DNA of 64,000 nucleotides, taken from assembly GCF_004745075.1 (NCBI RefSeq), contig NZ_RHFH01000011.1, positions 62,001 through 126,000 of the forward strand, written 5' to 3'. Numbering within the stretch: position 1 is the stretch's first letter; each line of letters opens with the position of its first letter. The stretch comes from Brevibacterium sp. S111 (lineage in GTDB: Bacteria > Actinomycetota > Actinomycetes > Actinomycetales > Brevibacteriaceae). The notes beneath the pieces are model-generated. The model searched no databases and was not told the origin of the DNA. It saw only the letters and a list, made by a program, of their open reading frames with translations. Shown piece by piece: positions 8,933 to 19,682 of this stretch. The position numbers and the translations under genes are program-made.

Positions 8933-9204
8933 CTCACTTCTCACATCATCGTTGACGGGCGGACTCCAATCGCCACATTCTATCGCGCACTTCCCGGAGC
9001 GCCCCACCCCACTGCGGATACTTCCTCGCGCTGCGTCCATCTCCTCCCACTGGCCATGCATCATGCACCGCCGCCCGCCCCCGCTCTCCCCGCCGACGGC
9101 CGGGCATCCCTCACCCTCAGCGGGACACCGCCCCGATGCACCACAATGTTGAGACGCTGACGGTGAGGGATGCTCCGCCCACCGTTGCCCGTCGCCCAGG
9201 GACG

Positions 9205-9240
9205 ACGAAGGCCGGCGGGAAGAATCCCACCGGCCTTCGT
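9205..9240. terminator. Hairpin terminator downstream of acnA
   Basis: ACGAAGGCCGG and CCGGCCTTCGT make a perfect 11-bp stem, extended inward by GGGA/TCCC across one mismatch. It lies 80 nt beyond the acnA stop. Confidence 0.75.
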
Positions 9241-9247
9241 TCTCTTC

Positions 9248-9272
9248 CGGTTCAGCGCCTCAGCGCGAACCG
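9248..9272. terminator. Second hairpin downstream of acnA
   Basis: CGGTTC-GCGC pairs with GCGC-GAACCG around a CTCA loop, with one bulged A. It is nearer the acnA stop than the 9205 hairpin and may act with it. Confidence 0.5.
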
Positions 9273-9319
9273 ACTGCCGCGAGTCGGAGACTCACAGCGC
9301 CCGGCCGCATCTCCTGCGA

Positions 9320-12004
<2,685 letters not shown>

Positions 12005-12115
12005 CGTGATTCTCCTGTTTCATCCGATACTCATCCAAGAAACCGGACCGTTCCGAGTCTGCGGGCAGGCCCTTGCGCCGCGCACCGATTTACGCGACAC
12101 ATATGTTTCCAAAAG

Positions 12116-12133
12116 TATCTTGACGTCAAGATA
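12116..12133. promoter_or_regulatory. Perfect 18-bp palindrome, candidate acnA operator
   Basis: TATCTTGACGTCAAGATA is fully self-complementary. On the minus strand its TTGACG can serve as the acnA -35, so a bound repressor would block the promoter. The binding protein is unknown. Confidence 0.65.
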
Positions 12134-12173
12134 AATTCTATCTCATTCGAGGGGCTTTGACCACTGTGGCACA

Positions 12174-12198
12174 CGGAGGTTCGAACCCTCCGGTCGGG
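12174..12198 (+). other. tRNA T-arm-like hairpin without the rest of a tRNA
   Basis: CGGAGG-TTCGAAC-CCTCCG is a perfect T-arm: a 6-bp stem around the canonical TTCGAAC loop. GGTCGGG follows where the 3' acceptor strand would be. I find no matching 5' acceptor strand, D-arm or anticodon arm within 90 nt upstream, so it is not an intact tRNA gene. It may be a tRNA remnant, an old attachment core, or chance. Confidence 0.35.
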
Positions 12199-12314
12199 TT
12201 TTCCCCTCACTCATCTGCGGTCATCACCAGGGACGCCGCCGTGGCGCGGTGCCTAATGTGAGAACCGCGTCGAGGACATCGTCGCATACTCGCATCAGCA
12301 CCGAGGAGACCCCC

Positions 12315-12509
12315 ATGGACCCGTTCACGCTCGGCGCCGGATTCGGCTTCGGCGCACTGCTCGTCGGCATCATCTTCGCCGTGATCTGCAATTCCTTCGC
12401 CAGGGAGAAGGGCCGATCCGCCGGCTGGTGGGGACTGTGGGGATTCCTCACGACGTTCATCGCCCTCATCGTCCTCGTGCTCCTCCCCCGCCGGACCCCG
12501 GCCGGATGA
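12315..12509 (+). CDS. Small membrane protein (64 aa)
   Basis: The protein starts MDPFTLGAGFGFGALLVGII and has two predicted membrane helices, about residues 10-28 and 41-59, joined by a short basic loop (NSFAREKGRSAGWWG), probably cytoplasmic. ATG at 12315 is supported by GAGGAG about 7 nt upstream. The family is not recognised. It stands alone between acnA (divergent) and the RNA methyltransferase (convergent). Confidence 0.65.
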   Translation: MDPFTLGAGFGFGALLVGIIFAVICNSFAREKGRSAGWWGLWGFLTTFIALIVLVLLPRRTPAG

Positions 12510-12578
12510 TCCCTCGCCGAGGCGGCTCCACCACTGACCGCGGCCCTCATCGAGGCGGCGCTGCCGGGGACGTCGACC

Positions 12579-13922
12579 TCACCTCCGGAGGACGGTGACC
12601 GTCTCCAGGTGTGAGGTGAGCGGGAAGAGATCGAAGCCGGTGAGGCTCTCGATCGCGAATCCCCCGCCGGTCAGCTGCGCGAGGTCGCGGGCCAGCGTCG
12701 CCGGGTCGCAGGAGACATAGACCAGAGTCCGCGCCGAGGATCCGATGAGCGCCGAGGTCACCGCCTTCCCTGCCCCTGCCCGCGGCGGGTCGAGGATGAT
12801 GACATCGGATTCGGGCAGGCGGGCCCGATCGACGTCGAGGGTGAGGAACCGGGCGTCGAGATCGGCGGCGTTCGCACGTGCGTGCTCGATCGCCGGTCCG
12901 ACCCCTTCGACTCCGAACAGCGGTGCTCCCGTCGCCCGTGCCGCGGAGATGCCGAGCAGACCGACTCCGCAGTAGAGGTCGGTGAGCGACTTCACTCGGT
13001 CGGGCAGCGCGGCGCTGACTTCCGCGCTGAGCAGTTCGGCCGCATCCCGGTGCACCTGCCAGAACCCGTCGGCGGCGACGGTGAAGTCCCGTCCCGCGAC
13101 CGTCTCGGTGAGGTTCCGGCGGCCGCGGACGATGGTGAGCTCGGCGGGAGGACGCCTGCGGCCGCGTCCGCGCCCCCTGCGCTTGCCGTGATCGGGCCCG
13201 GCCGCCTCGGCGAGCAGAGAGAAGGAAGCGGGCAGCCACGCGTCGATCTCGGCGAGGACCTCAGCGGTGGGGCGCCCGCGGACGATGAGTGCTCCATGGT
13301 CTCCGGACCAAGCGAATTCGAGCCTGCGTGCCCCCGGTGCACGCAGCGCTGCGATGTCGAGGTCGTGGAGCGCTCCGGCGGCCAACGGCGGAGTGTTCAC
13401 GGGAATGACATCGTGTGAACGGGACGCGAGCATTCCCGGCCGGCCCTCGGCGTCGACGGCCAGTTGGACGCGGGTGCGCCAGTCGGTGCCGTCGGTCTCG
13501 TGCGGTGCCGGCCGGACCTCGACCTGCCGATCGATGTGGCCGATGCGCGCCAGCTGGTCGGTGAGCACTTCGGCTTTGAGGGTCCGCGAATGGGCGATGT
13601 CGACATGTGCGTATTCCATGCCGCCGAAGCCGGTCGCTGCTTCGTCGGCGGCACCGGCCGGACCGCCGGCCTGTCCGTCGAACCGGTAGGCGGCACGACG
13701 GTCAGCGACACGGTGGGGTGAGGCTTCGAGCACCTCGGTGACTTCGGCGCGGAGGAATCTCGCGGCCGGTCCCGCGGCGGTGCGTGCCCGGACCCTCTCA
13801 CCGGGCAGGGCACCCGAGACGAACACGACCTGTCCGTCGTGGCGGGCGATGGAGGTGCCTCCGGCTGCCGGGGACTCGATGTCGAGGGTGAGATCCTGGG
13901 CGGGAACCGATGTGTCGCTCAT
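12579..13922 (-). CDS. TRAM-domain class I SAM-dependent RNA methyltransferase (RumA/TrmA-like)
   Basis: The protein is 447 aa. An N-terminal TRAM domain (about residues 5-65) is followed by a RumA/TrmA-type methyltransferase. The SAM site is DLYCGVGLLGISAARATG, the catalytic base loop is ILDPPRAGAGK, and the nucleophilic Cys lies in YVSCDPATLARD. It should methylate C5 of a uridine in rRNA or tRNA; which one cannot be told. The Cys-rich CGGC-type stretch that holds an Fe-S cluster in RlmD reads GFGGMEYAHV here, so the cluster is probably absent. An Arg/Gly-rich insertion (GKRRGRGRGRRR) sits mid-protein. It lies 7 nt after the APC permease gene. Confidence 0.88.
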   Translation of the reverse strand: MSDTSVPAQDLTLDIESPAAGGTSIARHDGQVVFVSGALPGERVRARTAAGPAARFLRAEVTEVLEASPHRVADRRAAYRFDGQAGGPAGAADEAATGFGGMEYAHVDIAHSRTLKAEVLTDQLARIGHIDRQVEVRPAPHETDGTDWRTRVQLAVDAEGRPGMLASRSHDVIPVNTPPLAAGALHDLDIAALRAPGARRLEFAWSGDHGALIVRGRPTAEVLAEIDAWLPASFSLLAEAAGPDHGKRRGRGRGRRRPPAELTIVRGRRNLTETVAGRDFTVAADGFWQVHRDAAELLSAEVSAALPDRVKSLTDLYCGVGLLGISAARATGAPLFGVEGVGPAIEHARANAADLDARFLTLDVDRARLPESDVIILDPPRAGAGKAVTSALIGSSARTLVYVSCDPATLARDLAQLTGGGFAIESLTGFDLFPLTSHLETVTVLRR

Positions 13923-13929
13923 GAGTGTT

Positions 13930-15933
13930 CTATGCCTGCCTGTACAGAGAGGGGTCGGGGCCGTCTCCGCCGTATTGGCGGGAGAACGACCTCAGCCGCC
14001 ACGGCACGGAGACCACGACGACATTGGGGACGAGGAGCAGGCGGGTGCGCAGCTTGAGCGCGACCTGGTTGTGCAGGATGTGCTCCCACCAGCGGCCGAC
14101 GACGAACTGCGGGATGTAGACGATGACGAGATCTCGCGGAGACCGCCTGCGGATGGCGAGGATGTGCGCAAGCATCGGACGCACGAGTTCGCGGTACGGC
14201 GAGCCGAGGACCGTCAGCGGCACCGGCAGCTCCATCGCGTTCCACCGCTTCTGCAGATCGGCTGCGGCGTCTTCATCGACGGCCACGGTGACGGCCTCGA
14301 GCTGGCTCGACCGTGTGACTCGGGCATAGGAGAGGGCGCGCATGGTGGGTTTGTCGATCTCGCTGACGACGACGATGGCGTGTGTGTTCGACGGGATGGT
14401 CCGCGAATTCACATCGGCGTCCGGGGCGAGCTCCCGGGCCACGCGGGAGTAGTGGCGGTGGATGGCACCCATGATGAGGTAGAGACCGGCCATCGCGAAC
14501 ACGGCCAGCCAGGCACCGGCGAGGAACTTCGAGACGATGACGACGATGAGGACTCCGGCGGCGAGCACGCACCCCACTCCGTTGACGACCCGGTTGAAGT
14601 GCATCCGCATCCGGGTCTTCGAATCGATGACCAAACGCAGCCGTTTGCGCCAGTGCAGGACCATGCCCGCCTGTCCGAGGACGAAGCTGGCGAAGACCCC
14701 GACGAGGTAGAGCTGGATGAGCATCGTCGCCGAGGCGCTCGTGGCGATGACGAGGACGATCGCGGCCCCCGCGAGCAGGAGGATGCCGTTGGAGAAGGTG
14801 AGCCGGTCACCCTTCGTCGCCAGCTGTCGGGGCAGGAATTCGTCGCGCGCCAATCGGGAGGCCAGTCCCGGGAAGCCTTCGACGGCGGTGTTCGCGGCGG
14901 CGATGAGCACGAGGGCGGTGATGAGCACGACGATGTAGAACATCACGGGTGCGTTGTCGAAGATCGCATGTGCAAGCTGAGCGAGCACGGGTTCCTGCTC
15001 GTATTCGGCACTGATCGGGCTGCCGTCGCCGCGGACGAGGTAGAGGTGCGGGTCGTCGACGTATTTGATGCCGGTGGCCGAGGCCAGGTAGGTCAGCCCG
15101 GTGAGCATGAGGGCGGCGAGCAGGCCGGACAGCAGCAGGGTGTTGCCGGCGTTCTTGCCGCGCGGCTTCTTGAACGCCGGCACCGCGTTGGCCACGGTCT
15201 GGACACCGGCCAGGGCAACGGCTCCCGAGGAGAAGGCGCGGAGCACGATGAGGACCGTGGCCAGTCCGAGTGTCGCCTGGTCGCCGACGCTGCCGTGGAC
15301 GACCGTGTAGTCGGCGGTCTGGGCGTGCGGGGTGTCGCCGAAGCCGACCCTGATGAGGCCCACGCACATGGTGAGGAACACGGCGCCGAGGAACAGGTAG
15401 GTCGGCACGGCCAGGAGCATCGGCGTCGCCCGGGATCCGCGCAGGCCCGCGAGGCAGATGAGCAGGATGCCGACGATCGCCACCGGCACCCGATAGGGCG
15501 CGAGCGGCGGGAAGGCCGTCGTGATGTACGCGGCGAACACCGTCATCGATACGGCCAGGGTGAGCACATAGTCGACGAGCAGGGCCGCGGCGACGACGAG
15601 CCCGGCACCGGAGCCGAGGTTCTTCGAGGCCACCTCGTAGTCGCCTCCGCCGGAGGGGTAGGCCCTGACATTGATGCGATAGCAGGCGACGATCACGAGG
15701 ATGACGATGCCCACGGCCACGCCGATCCACGGGGCCACCGTCAGGGCCACGAGTGAGGTCAGCGACAGTGCCAGCAGGATCTCATCGGGAGCGTAGGCCA
15801 CCGATGAGAGCATGTCGGAGGCGAAGACGGGCATTGCGATGCGCTTCTTCAGCGCCGGCGCACGCCTGTCCTCACTGCGGAAGGGCCGTCCAACGAGTAG
15901 TCTTTTGACGGCATCAGAAAAACTGCTGGCCAC
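13930..15933 (-). CDS. APC family permease with cytoplasmic C-terminal domain
   Basis: The protein is 667 aa. The N-terminal part after VKRLLVGRPFRSE has about 12 membrane helices, with the family motif AMPVFASDMLSSVAYAPDEI near residue 40. The last 170 residues (from about THAIVVVSEIDKPTMRALSY) look like a cytoplasmic USP-like regulatory domain. The substrate is unknown: amino acid or, given the two adjacent TrkA-type proteins, possibly potassium. GTG at 15933 is chosen because homologues begin close to this point and the frame further upstream runs antisense through the TrkA gene. TACCAT lies 8 nt before it, suggesting a leaderless mRNA. It is divergent from the KTN genes by 37 bp. Confidence 0.88.
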   Translation of the reverse strand: MASSFSDAVKRLLVGRPFRSEDRRAPALKKRIAMPVFASDMLSSVAYAPDEILLALSLTSLVALTVAPWIGVAVGIVILVIVACYRINVRAYPSGGGDYEVASKNLGSGAGLVVAAALLVDYVLTLAVSMTVFAAYITTAFPPLAPYRVPVAIVGILLICLAGLRGSRATPMLLAVPTYLFLGAVFLTMCVGLIRVGFGDTPHAQTADYTVVHGSVGDQATLGLATVLIVLRAFSSGAVALAGVQTVANAVPAFKKPRGKNAGNTLLLSGLLAALMLTGLTYLASATGIKYVDDPHLYLVRGDGSPISAEYEQEPVLAQLAHAIFDNAPVMFYIVVLITALVLIAAANTAVEGFPGLASRLARDEFLPRQLATKGDRLTFSNGILLLAGAAIVLVIATSASATMLIQLYLVGVFASFVLGQAGMVLHWRKRLRLVIDSKTRMRMHFNRVVNGVGCVLAAGVLIVVIVSKFLAGAWLAVFAMAGLYLIMGAIHRHYSRVARELAPDADVNSRTIPSNTHAIVVVSEIDKPTMRALSYARVTRSSQLEAVTVAVDEDAAADLQKRWNAMELPVPLTVLGSPYRELVRPMLAHILAIRRRSPRDLVIVYIPQFVVGRWWEHILHNQVALKLRTRLLLVPNVVVVSVPWRLRSFSRQYGGDGPDPSLYRQA

Positions 15934-15970
15934 GGCAACCAATGGTAGATCACTGCGGAGAGGAAAACCG

Positions 15971-16645
15971 ATGCACTTCGTGATTATGGGCTGCGGCCGG
16001 GTCGGGGCCTCCCTGGCCAAAGCCCTTGATGCGAATGGACACTCCGTCGCGGTCGTCGATCGGAACCCGGACGCGTTCCTCAAACTCGGTCGCGATTTCA
16101 GCGGTTCGACGATCACCGGCATCGGCTTCGACCGAGAAACCCTGTCCCAGGCGAAGACCGCCGAGGCCTTCGCCTTCGCTGCGGTCTCGAGCGGGGACAA
16201 TTCGAACATCCTCGCCGCGCGTGTCGCCCGCGAGACCTTCGCGGTGACGAATGTCGCGGCCCGCATCTACGACCCGGCTCGTGCGCAGGTCTTCGAACGC
16301 CTCGGCATCCCGACCGTGCCGACGGTGCGGTGGACGGCTGAGCAGGTGATGCGCAAGCTCGTCCCGCAGGGGTCGATCACCGAATACCGTGAGCCTTCGG
16401 GCAATCTCGTCCTCGCCGAGGTGCATCTCGATCCCGGTTGGGTGGCCCGCCCGATCAAGGAGATCGAATCGCGGACGAAGGCACGGGTCGCCTACGTCAC
16501 CCGCCTGTCCGAGGGCATTGTCGCTCACGAAGATCTGCTCATCCAGGACGGGGATCTCGTCCATCTCATGTGTCCGGTCGAGCGCCTCGGCGAGATCGAG
16601 CGGATCCTCGATCAGCCCGTGGCCACCGTGGAGGAAGAACAATGA
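15971..16645 (+). CDS. TrkA-type potassium channel/transporter regulatory protein (KTN, first of pair)
   Basis: The protein is 224 aa. An RCK_N Rossmann domain opens with MHFVIMGCGRVGASLAKALD (GxGxxG), with the acidic ribose-binding residue in VVDRNPDAF. An RCK_C domain covers about residues 135-215. The ATG has GAGAGGAAAA upstream. Its stop overlaps the second KTN gene in ATGA. Such pairs (CeoB/CeoC in mycobacteria) gate a K+ uptake system in response to nucleotides. No TrkH/KtrB pore gene is in the window, so the divergent APC permease is the nearest candidate partner. Confidence 0.9.
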   Translation: MHFVIMGCGRVGASLAKALDANGHSVAVVDRNPDAFLKLGRDFSGSTITGIGFDRETLSQAKTAEAFAFAAVSSGDNSNILAARVARETFAVTNVAARIYDPARAQVFERLGIPTVPTVRWTAEQVMRKLVPQGSITEYREPSGNLVLAEVHLDPGWVARPIKEIESRTKARVAYVTRLSEGIVAHEDLLIQDGDLVHLMCPVERLGEIERILDQPVATVEEEQ

Positions 16646-17319
16646 GGGTCGTCATCGCCGGAGCCGGTTCCGTCGGTCGTTCGGTCGCCCGGGAGCTCAT
16701 CGACAAGGATCATTCCGTTCTGCTCATCGATCAGAACAAGGACGCTCTCGGGCTGGAGCGGATCCCCGGAGCCGAATGGCTGCTCTCCGACGCGTGTGAA
16801 CTCGCCGGCCTGGCCGAGGCGGGGCTCGAGGAAGCCGATGTCGTCGTGGCCGCGACCGGAGACGACAAGACGAACCTCGTGCTCTCGCTGTTGGCGAAGA
16901 CCGAGTTCGGGGTGCCCCGGACGGTGTCGCGGGTGAATAATCCGAAGAACGAATGGCTCTTCGACGACAACTGGGGCGTCGATGTGGCGGTGTCGACTCC
17001 GCGACTGATGACCGCTCTCGTCGAGGAGGCGGTGGAGGTCGGCGGACTCGTCCACCTCATGAGCTTCGAACGCGGCCAGGCGGGTCTGCTCGAGTTCACG
17101 GTGCATGAGAACGCCGCGCTCGTGGCCGAACGCATCGGCGGGATCACGTTCCCGCTGGATACGGTGCTGGTGGCGATCATCCGCAATTCGCGAGCGTTCG
17201 CTCCGAGTGCCGATGACGTCATCGAGGCCGGGGACGAATTGTTCTTCCTCTCCTCCCCCGATCAGGAGGGGGCGCTGCTCGAGCTGCTGCGGGCGACGGC
17301 GGAGTCGACCGAGGACTGA
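16642..17319 (+). CDS. TrkA-type potassium channel/transporter regulatory protein (KTN, second of pair)
   Basis: The protein is 225 aa with the same two-domain layout as its neighbour: MRVVIAGAGSVGRSVARELI (GxGxxG), LLIDQNKDAL, then RCK_C from about residue 140. It overlaps the upstream gene by ATGA and is preceded by GAGGAAGAAC. The pair probably forms a hetero-oligomeric cytoplasmic ring on a membrane K+ transporter. It is convergent with the OB-fold gene. Confidence 0.9.
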   Translation: MRVVIAGAGSVGRSVARELIDKDHSVLLIDQNKDALGLERIPGAEWLLSDACELAGLAEAGLEEADVVVAATGDDKTNLVLSLLAKTEFGVPRTVSRVNNPKNEWLFDDNWGVDVAVSTPRLMTALVEEAVEVGGLVHLMSFERGQAGLLEFTVHENAALVAERIGGITFPLDTVLVAIIRNSRAFAPSADDVIEAGDELFFLSSPDQEGALLELLRATAESTED

Positions 17320-17393
17320 GTCAATCGGCTGGGAGCTGAGCCGGCCGTCCGAGTTGTGGCCGGGTCAGTCGTCCGGTCCGTTTCGAGGCTGGC

Positions 17394-17771
17394 TCAGTCG
17401 TCCGAGTCGTCGCGTGTCTGCAGCAGTTCGTAGACGGGGTTGTGCGCGGTCAGCACACCGTCTTTGCCGCAGAATCGGCCCTCGAGGACGACCAGTGCGC
17501 CGGGTCGGATGCCGCTGATCTCCCGACGTCCGAGGAACTGGGCGCGGGCTTCACCGGTGCCGTCGGCCACGGTGATGTCGAGACGGGGGCTGTCGCCGCT
17601 GCACGACTGGGTGGTGGCGGAGACGACTCCGGCGATGCGCGAGGTCTTCCGAGCCTCCAAGTCTTCGACCGGGACGACTCCGGGGATCTGGCTGACGAAG
17701 CGCAGATCTGCGCGGGCTTCGGCATCGCGGGAGCCGAAGTCACGCACGAGCCGGCTGATGAGGTCCAGCAT
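17394..17771 (-). CDS. OB-fold nucleic acid-binding protein
   Basis: The protein is 125 aa. An N-terminal helical part (LISRLVRDFGSRDAEARADL) precedes an OB-fold with strands such as SRIAGVVSATTQ, RLDITVADGTGEARAQFLG and ALVVLEGRFCGKDG. This resembles the small RecG-wedge-like OB proteins conserved next to DUF3710 in actinobacteria. The role is unknown. It follows the DUF3710 stop by 6 nt, so dut-DUF3710-OB is probably one transcript. Confidence 0.8.
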   Translation of the reverse strand: MLDLISRLVRDFGSRDAEARADLRFVSQIPGVVPVEDLEARKTSRIAGVVSATTQSCSGDSPRLDITVADGTGEARAQFLGRREISGIRPGALVVLEGRFCGKDGVLTAHNPVYELLQTRDDSDD

Positions 17772-17777
17772 CCCGGT

Positions 17778-18587
17778 TCAGCGGACCTCTGTGATCTCGG
17801 GACCGCGCTCGAAGGGGTTGAGCTCGTCCTCGTCCTTCTCCTCCTCGTCGTCGTTTCCGACCTGCGGCGCGGTGAGGGCGATGAGTTCTCTGGGAGCCAT
17901 GGCTTCTTCACCGCGGTCGACGACGACTCCGCGCAGGAGAGCGGAGAGTTCGGCGCGGATCTCATCATCGGTCACGGCCTTGCCGGAGAACACGGCGCGG
18001 ATGAACCAGCGCGGTCCGTCGACGCCGGCGAAGCGCATGGCGCGTTTGCCGGGGCGACCCGATTCCGTCTTCGCGGGGACCTCGATCGCCAGTTCCTTCC
18101 CGAGCGAGGTATGCAGCTCGGACGATTCTCCGCCCTGACCGGTCACGGACTCGGCGAGCTGCTGGCGCACGGTGTTCCACAGTCCTTCGGAGCGCGGCGT
18201 CGCGAACGCCTGGAGCTGGATGCCTCCACCGTCGTGGATGAGGGTCACGGCGAGAACGCGCTGCGAATCATCGTCGGTGTCCAGACGCACCTGCATGCCG
18301 TCGACGACGGGCACCTTGAGGGCGCCGAGGTCGAGGCGATCGTGCTCCGGATAGTCCTCGGAAATGTCGAACGGTCCCTTCTCGGACCGGTCGAAGGGTG
18401 CGGACTTCTCCAGCAGCGCCTCTTCTTCGTCGAGGTCATCCTCCGGCTCTCCGTCCTCGGTTTCGAGGTCGGTCGCCTCGGTGTCTTCGGCGGTGAGGTC
18501 CTCTTCTTCGTCGTCGACGGCTTCTTCTGCGCGGACATCGTCATCGGTCGTCGGTGTGGTCTTCTTGAACCGGGAGAACAGTCCCAT
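17778..18587 (-). CDS. DUF3710 family protein
   Basis: The protein is 269 aa. The first 70 residues are a highly acidic, low-complexity region (for example DDEEEDLTAEDTEATDLETE). The conserved DUF3710 domain then runs from about KGPFDISEDYPEHDRLDLGA to RELIALTAPQVG, with the motif RWFIRAVFSGKA. The extreme C-terminus is again acidic. The function is unknown. It lies between dut and the OB-fold gene, an arrangement conserved in actinobacteria. A ribosome site is visible (AAGGAGAAGTGAGG before the ATG). Confidence 0.88.
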   Translation of the reverse strand: MGLFSRFKKTTPTTDDDVRAEEAVDDEEEDLTAEDTEATDLETEDGEPEDDLDEEEALLEKSAPFDRSEKGPFDISEDYPEHDRLDLGALKVPVVDGMQVRLDTDDDSQRVLAVTLIHDGGGIQLQAFATPRSEGLWNTVRQQLAESVTGQGGESSELHTSLGKELAIEVPAKTESGRPGKRAMRFAGVDGPRWFIRAVFSGKAVTDDEIRAELSALLRGVVVDRGEEAMAPRELIALTAPQVGNDDEEEKDEDELNPFERGPEITEVR

Positions 18588-18593
18588 GAGTCC

Positions 18594-19067
18594 TCACTTC
18601 TCCTTTTCGCTGAGGCCGGCGTCGATACCGCCGGTGGAGCCGAATCCGCCGGCTCCGCGGTCACTGGCGTCAAGGGTGTCGACGATCTCGAAGTCAGCCT
18701 GTGCCACTGCTTGGATCACGAGTTGGGCGATGCGGTCACCCCGGGCGATGCGCAGCGGGGTCTTCGCGTCGAGGTTGATGAGCGGCACCTTGATCTCGCC
18801 GCGGTATCCGGAATCGATGGTTCCGGGCGCATTGACGACGGTGACCCCATGCTTGCTCGACAGTCCCGAGCGCGGGTGGACGAACGCCGCATAGCCTTCG
18901 GGCACGGCGATCGCGATTCCCGTCGGCACCACACGGCGTTCGAAGGGTTCGAGGACGAAGTCGACGGTCGAGCGCAGGTCGGCTCCGGCATCGCCCGCGT
19001 GCGCGTAGGCGGGGGCGCTCATGCCCGCGTCGAGGAGCTGGAGGTTGATCTTCAGGGTTTCCGTCAC
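18594..19067 (-). CDS. dut: dUTP diphosphatase
   Basis: This 157-residue trimeric dUTPase hydrolyses dUTP to dUMP and keeps uracil out of DNA. Motif 1 is HAGDAGADLRS, motif 2 PRSGLSSKHGV, motif 3 APGTIDSGYRGEI, motif 4 RGDRIAQLVIQ, and the C-terminal motif 5 is RGAGGFGSTGG. GTG at 19067 gives the family length; TAGAGT lies 8 nt before it and there is no ribosome site, so the mRNA may be leaderless. It is first in dut-DUF3710-OB and divergent from DUF3093 by 64 bp. Confidence 0.95.
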   Translation of the reverse strand: MTETLKINLQLLDAGMSAPAYAHAGDAGADLRSTVDFVLEPFERRVVPTGIAIAVPEGYAAFVHPRSGLSSKHGVTVVNAPGTIDSGYRGEIKVPLINLDAKTPLRIARGDRIAQLVIQAVAQADFEIVDTLDASDRGAGGFGSTGGIDAGLSEKEK

Positions 19068-19131
19068 AAAGATGCACTCTAACGCTCCAGCCTGAGCGCG
19101 GCCAAACTTTTCGCTGTGGGACAATGGGGAC

Positions 19132-19587
19132 ATGGCAACAACGCAATCCGGCACCCAGGTGATCTTCCAGGAGAAACTCCGTCCGTCGATCGGCATGTGG
19201 TTCTTCATCGTGGTGGCCGCGGCATCGACCGCGCTCATGGTCGCCCCCGTCTGGCCCGTGGGCACCATCATCCTGCCCATCATCAGCTTCGCCCTCTTGG
19301 CATGGTGGCTGACCTCCCTGACCGTGACGATCATCGTCACGGAGCAGCAGCTGTTCGTCGGCGAAGCCCATATCGACCGGAAGTTCGTTCCGAGTGCGCA
19401 GGCCTTCGACGGCGAGGCAGCCCGCCAGGCCCGCGGCGTCGACCTCGATGCGCGAGCGTTCCTCAAGATCCGCCCCTGGGCGAAGGCGGTCGTGCGGATC
19501 GACCTCGATGACGACTCGGATCCCACTCCCTACTGGCTCGTGTCCACGCGCCGCGCCGACGATCTCGCAGCCGCACTCAACGGCTGA
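19132..19587 (+). CDS. DUF3093 family membrane protein
   Basis: The protein is 151 aa. Two membrane helices, about residues 21-40 and 43-65 (SIGMWFFIVVAAASTALMV and TIILPIISFALLAWWLTS), precede a cytoplasmic domain containing WAKAVVRIDLDDDSDPTPYW. The family is actinobacterial and always found near dut; its function is unknown. GACAAT ends 6 nt before the ATG, similar to the arrangement at 32914, so leaderless transcription is possible, although GGGGA could also act as a weak ribosome site. Confidence 0.85.
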   Translation: MATTQSGTQVIFQEKLRPSIGMWFFIVVAAASTALMVAPVWPVGTIILPIISFALLAWWLTSLTVTIIVTEQQLFVGEAHIDRKFVPSAQAFDGEAARQARGVDLDARAFLKIRPWAKAVVRIDLDDDSDPTPYWLVSTRRADDLAAALNG

Positions 19588-19624
19588 ACGGACTGCAGGC
19601 ATCTCATCTGCCGCAGAGTCAGAA

Positions 19625-19665
19625 ATACGCAACGCGCCCTTCATTGCGAAGGGCGCGTTGCGTAT
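19625..19665. terminator. Strong bidirectional hairpin terminator
   Basis: A perfect 18-bp stem (ATACGCAACGCGCCCTTC with its complement) has a 5-nt loop. It separates the convergent DUF3093 and DUF4193 genes. It is one of the longest perfect stems in the window. Confidence 0.88.
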
Positions 19666-19682
19666 ATCTGGAGAGAAGCGAA

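Larger units (their letters stand above)
8933..9319. other. Intergenic gap between acnA 3' end and dxs
   Basis: This 387-bp gap holds two hairpins downstream of acnA (listed separately) and, nearer 8940-9150, the presumed dxs promoter. I see no gene and no clear -10/-35 pair in it. Confidence 0.5.
12005..12314. other. Intergenic gap upstream of acnA
   Basis: This 310-bp gap is AT-rich in its centre (about 12090-12145). It holds the palindrome at 12116, a candidate acnA promoter (TTGACG, then ACATAT about 17 nt further, read on the minus strand), and a tRNA T-arm-like hairpin at 12174. I see no coding region. Confidence 0.5.

Noticed and set aside
7091..9160. 689-codon open frame on the plus strand
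   Set aside because: It is antisense to dxs, with no recognisable domain.
13738..15756. 672-codon open frame on the plus strand
   Set aside because: It is antisense to the APC permease and is Asp/Glu/His/Arg-rich without a domain.
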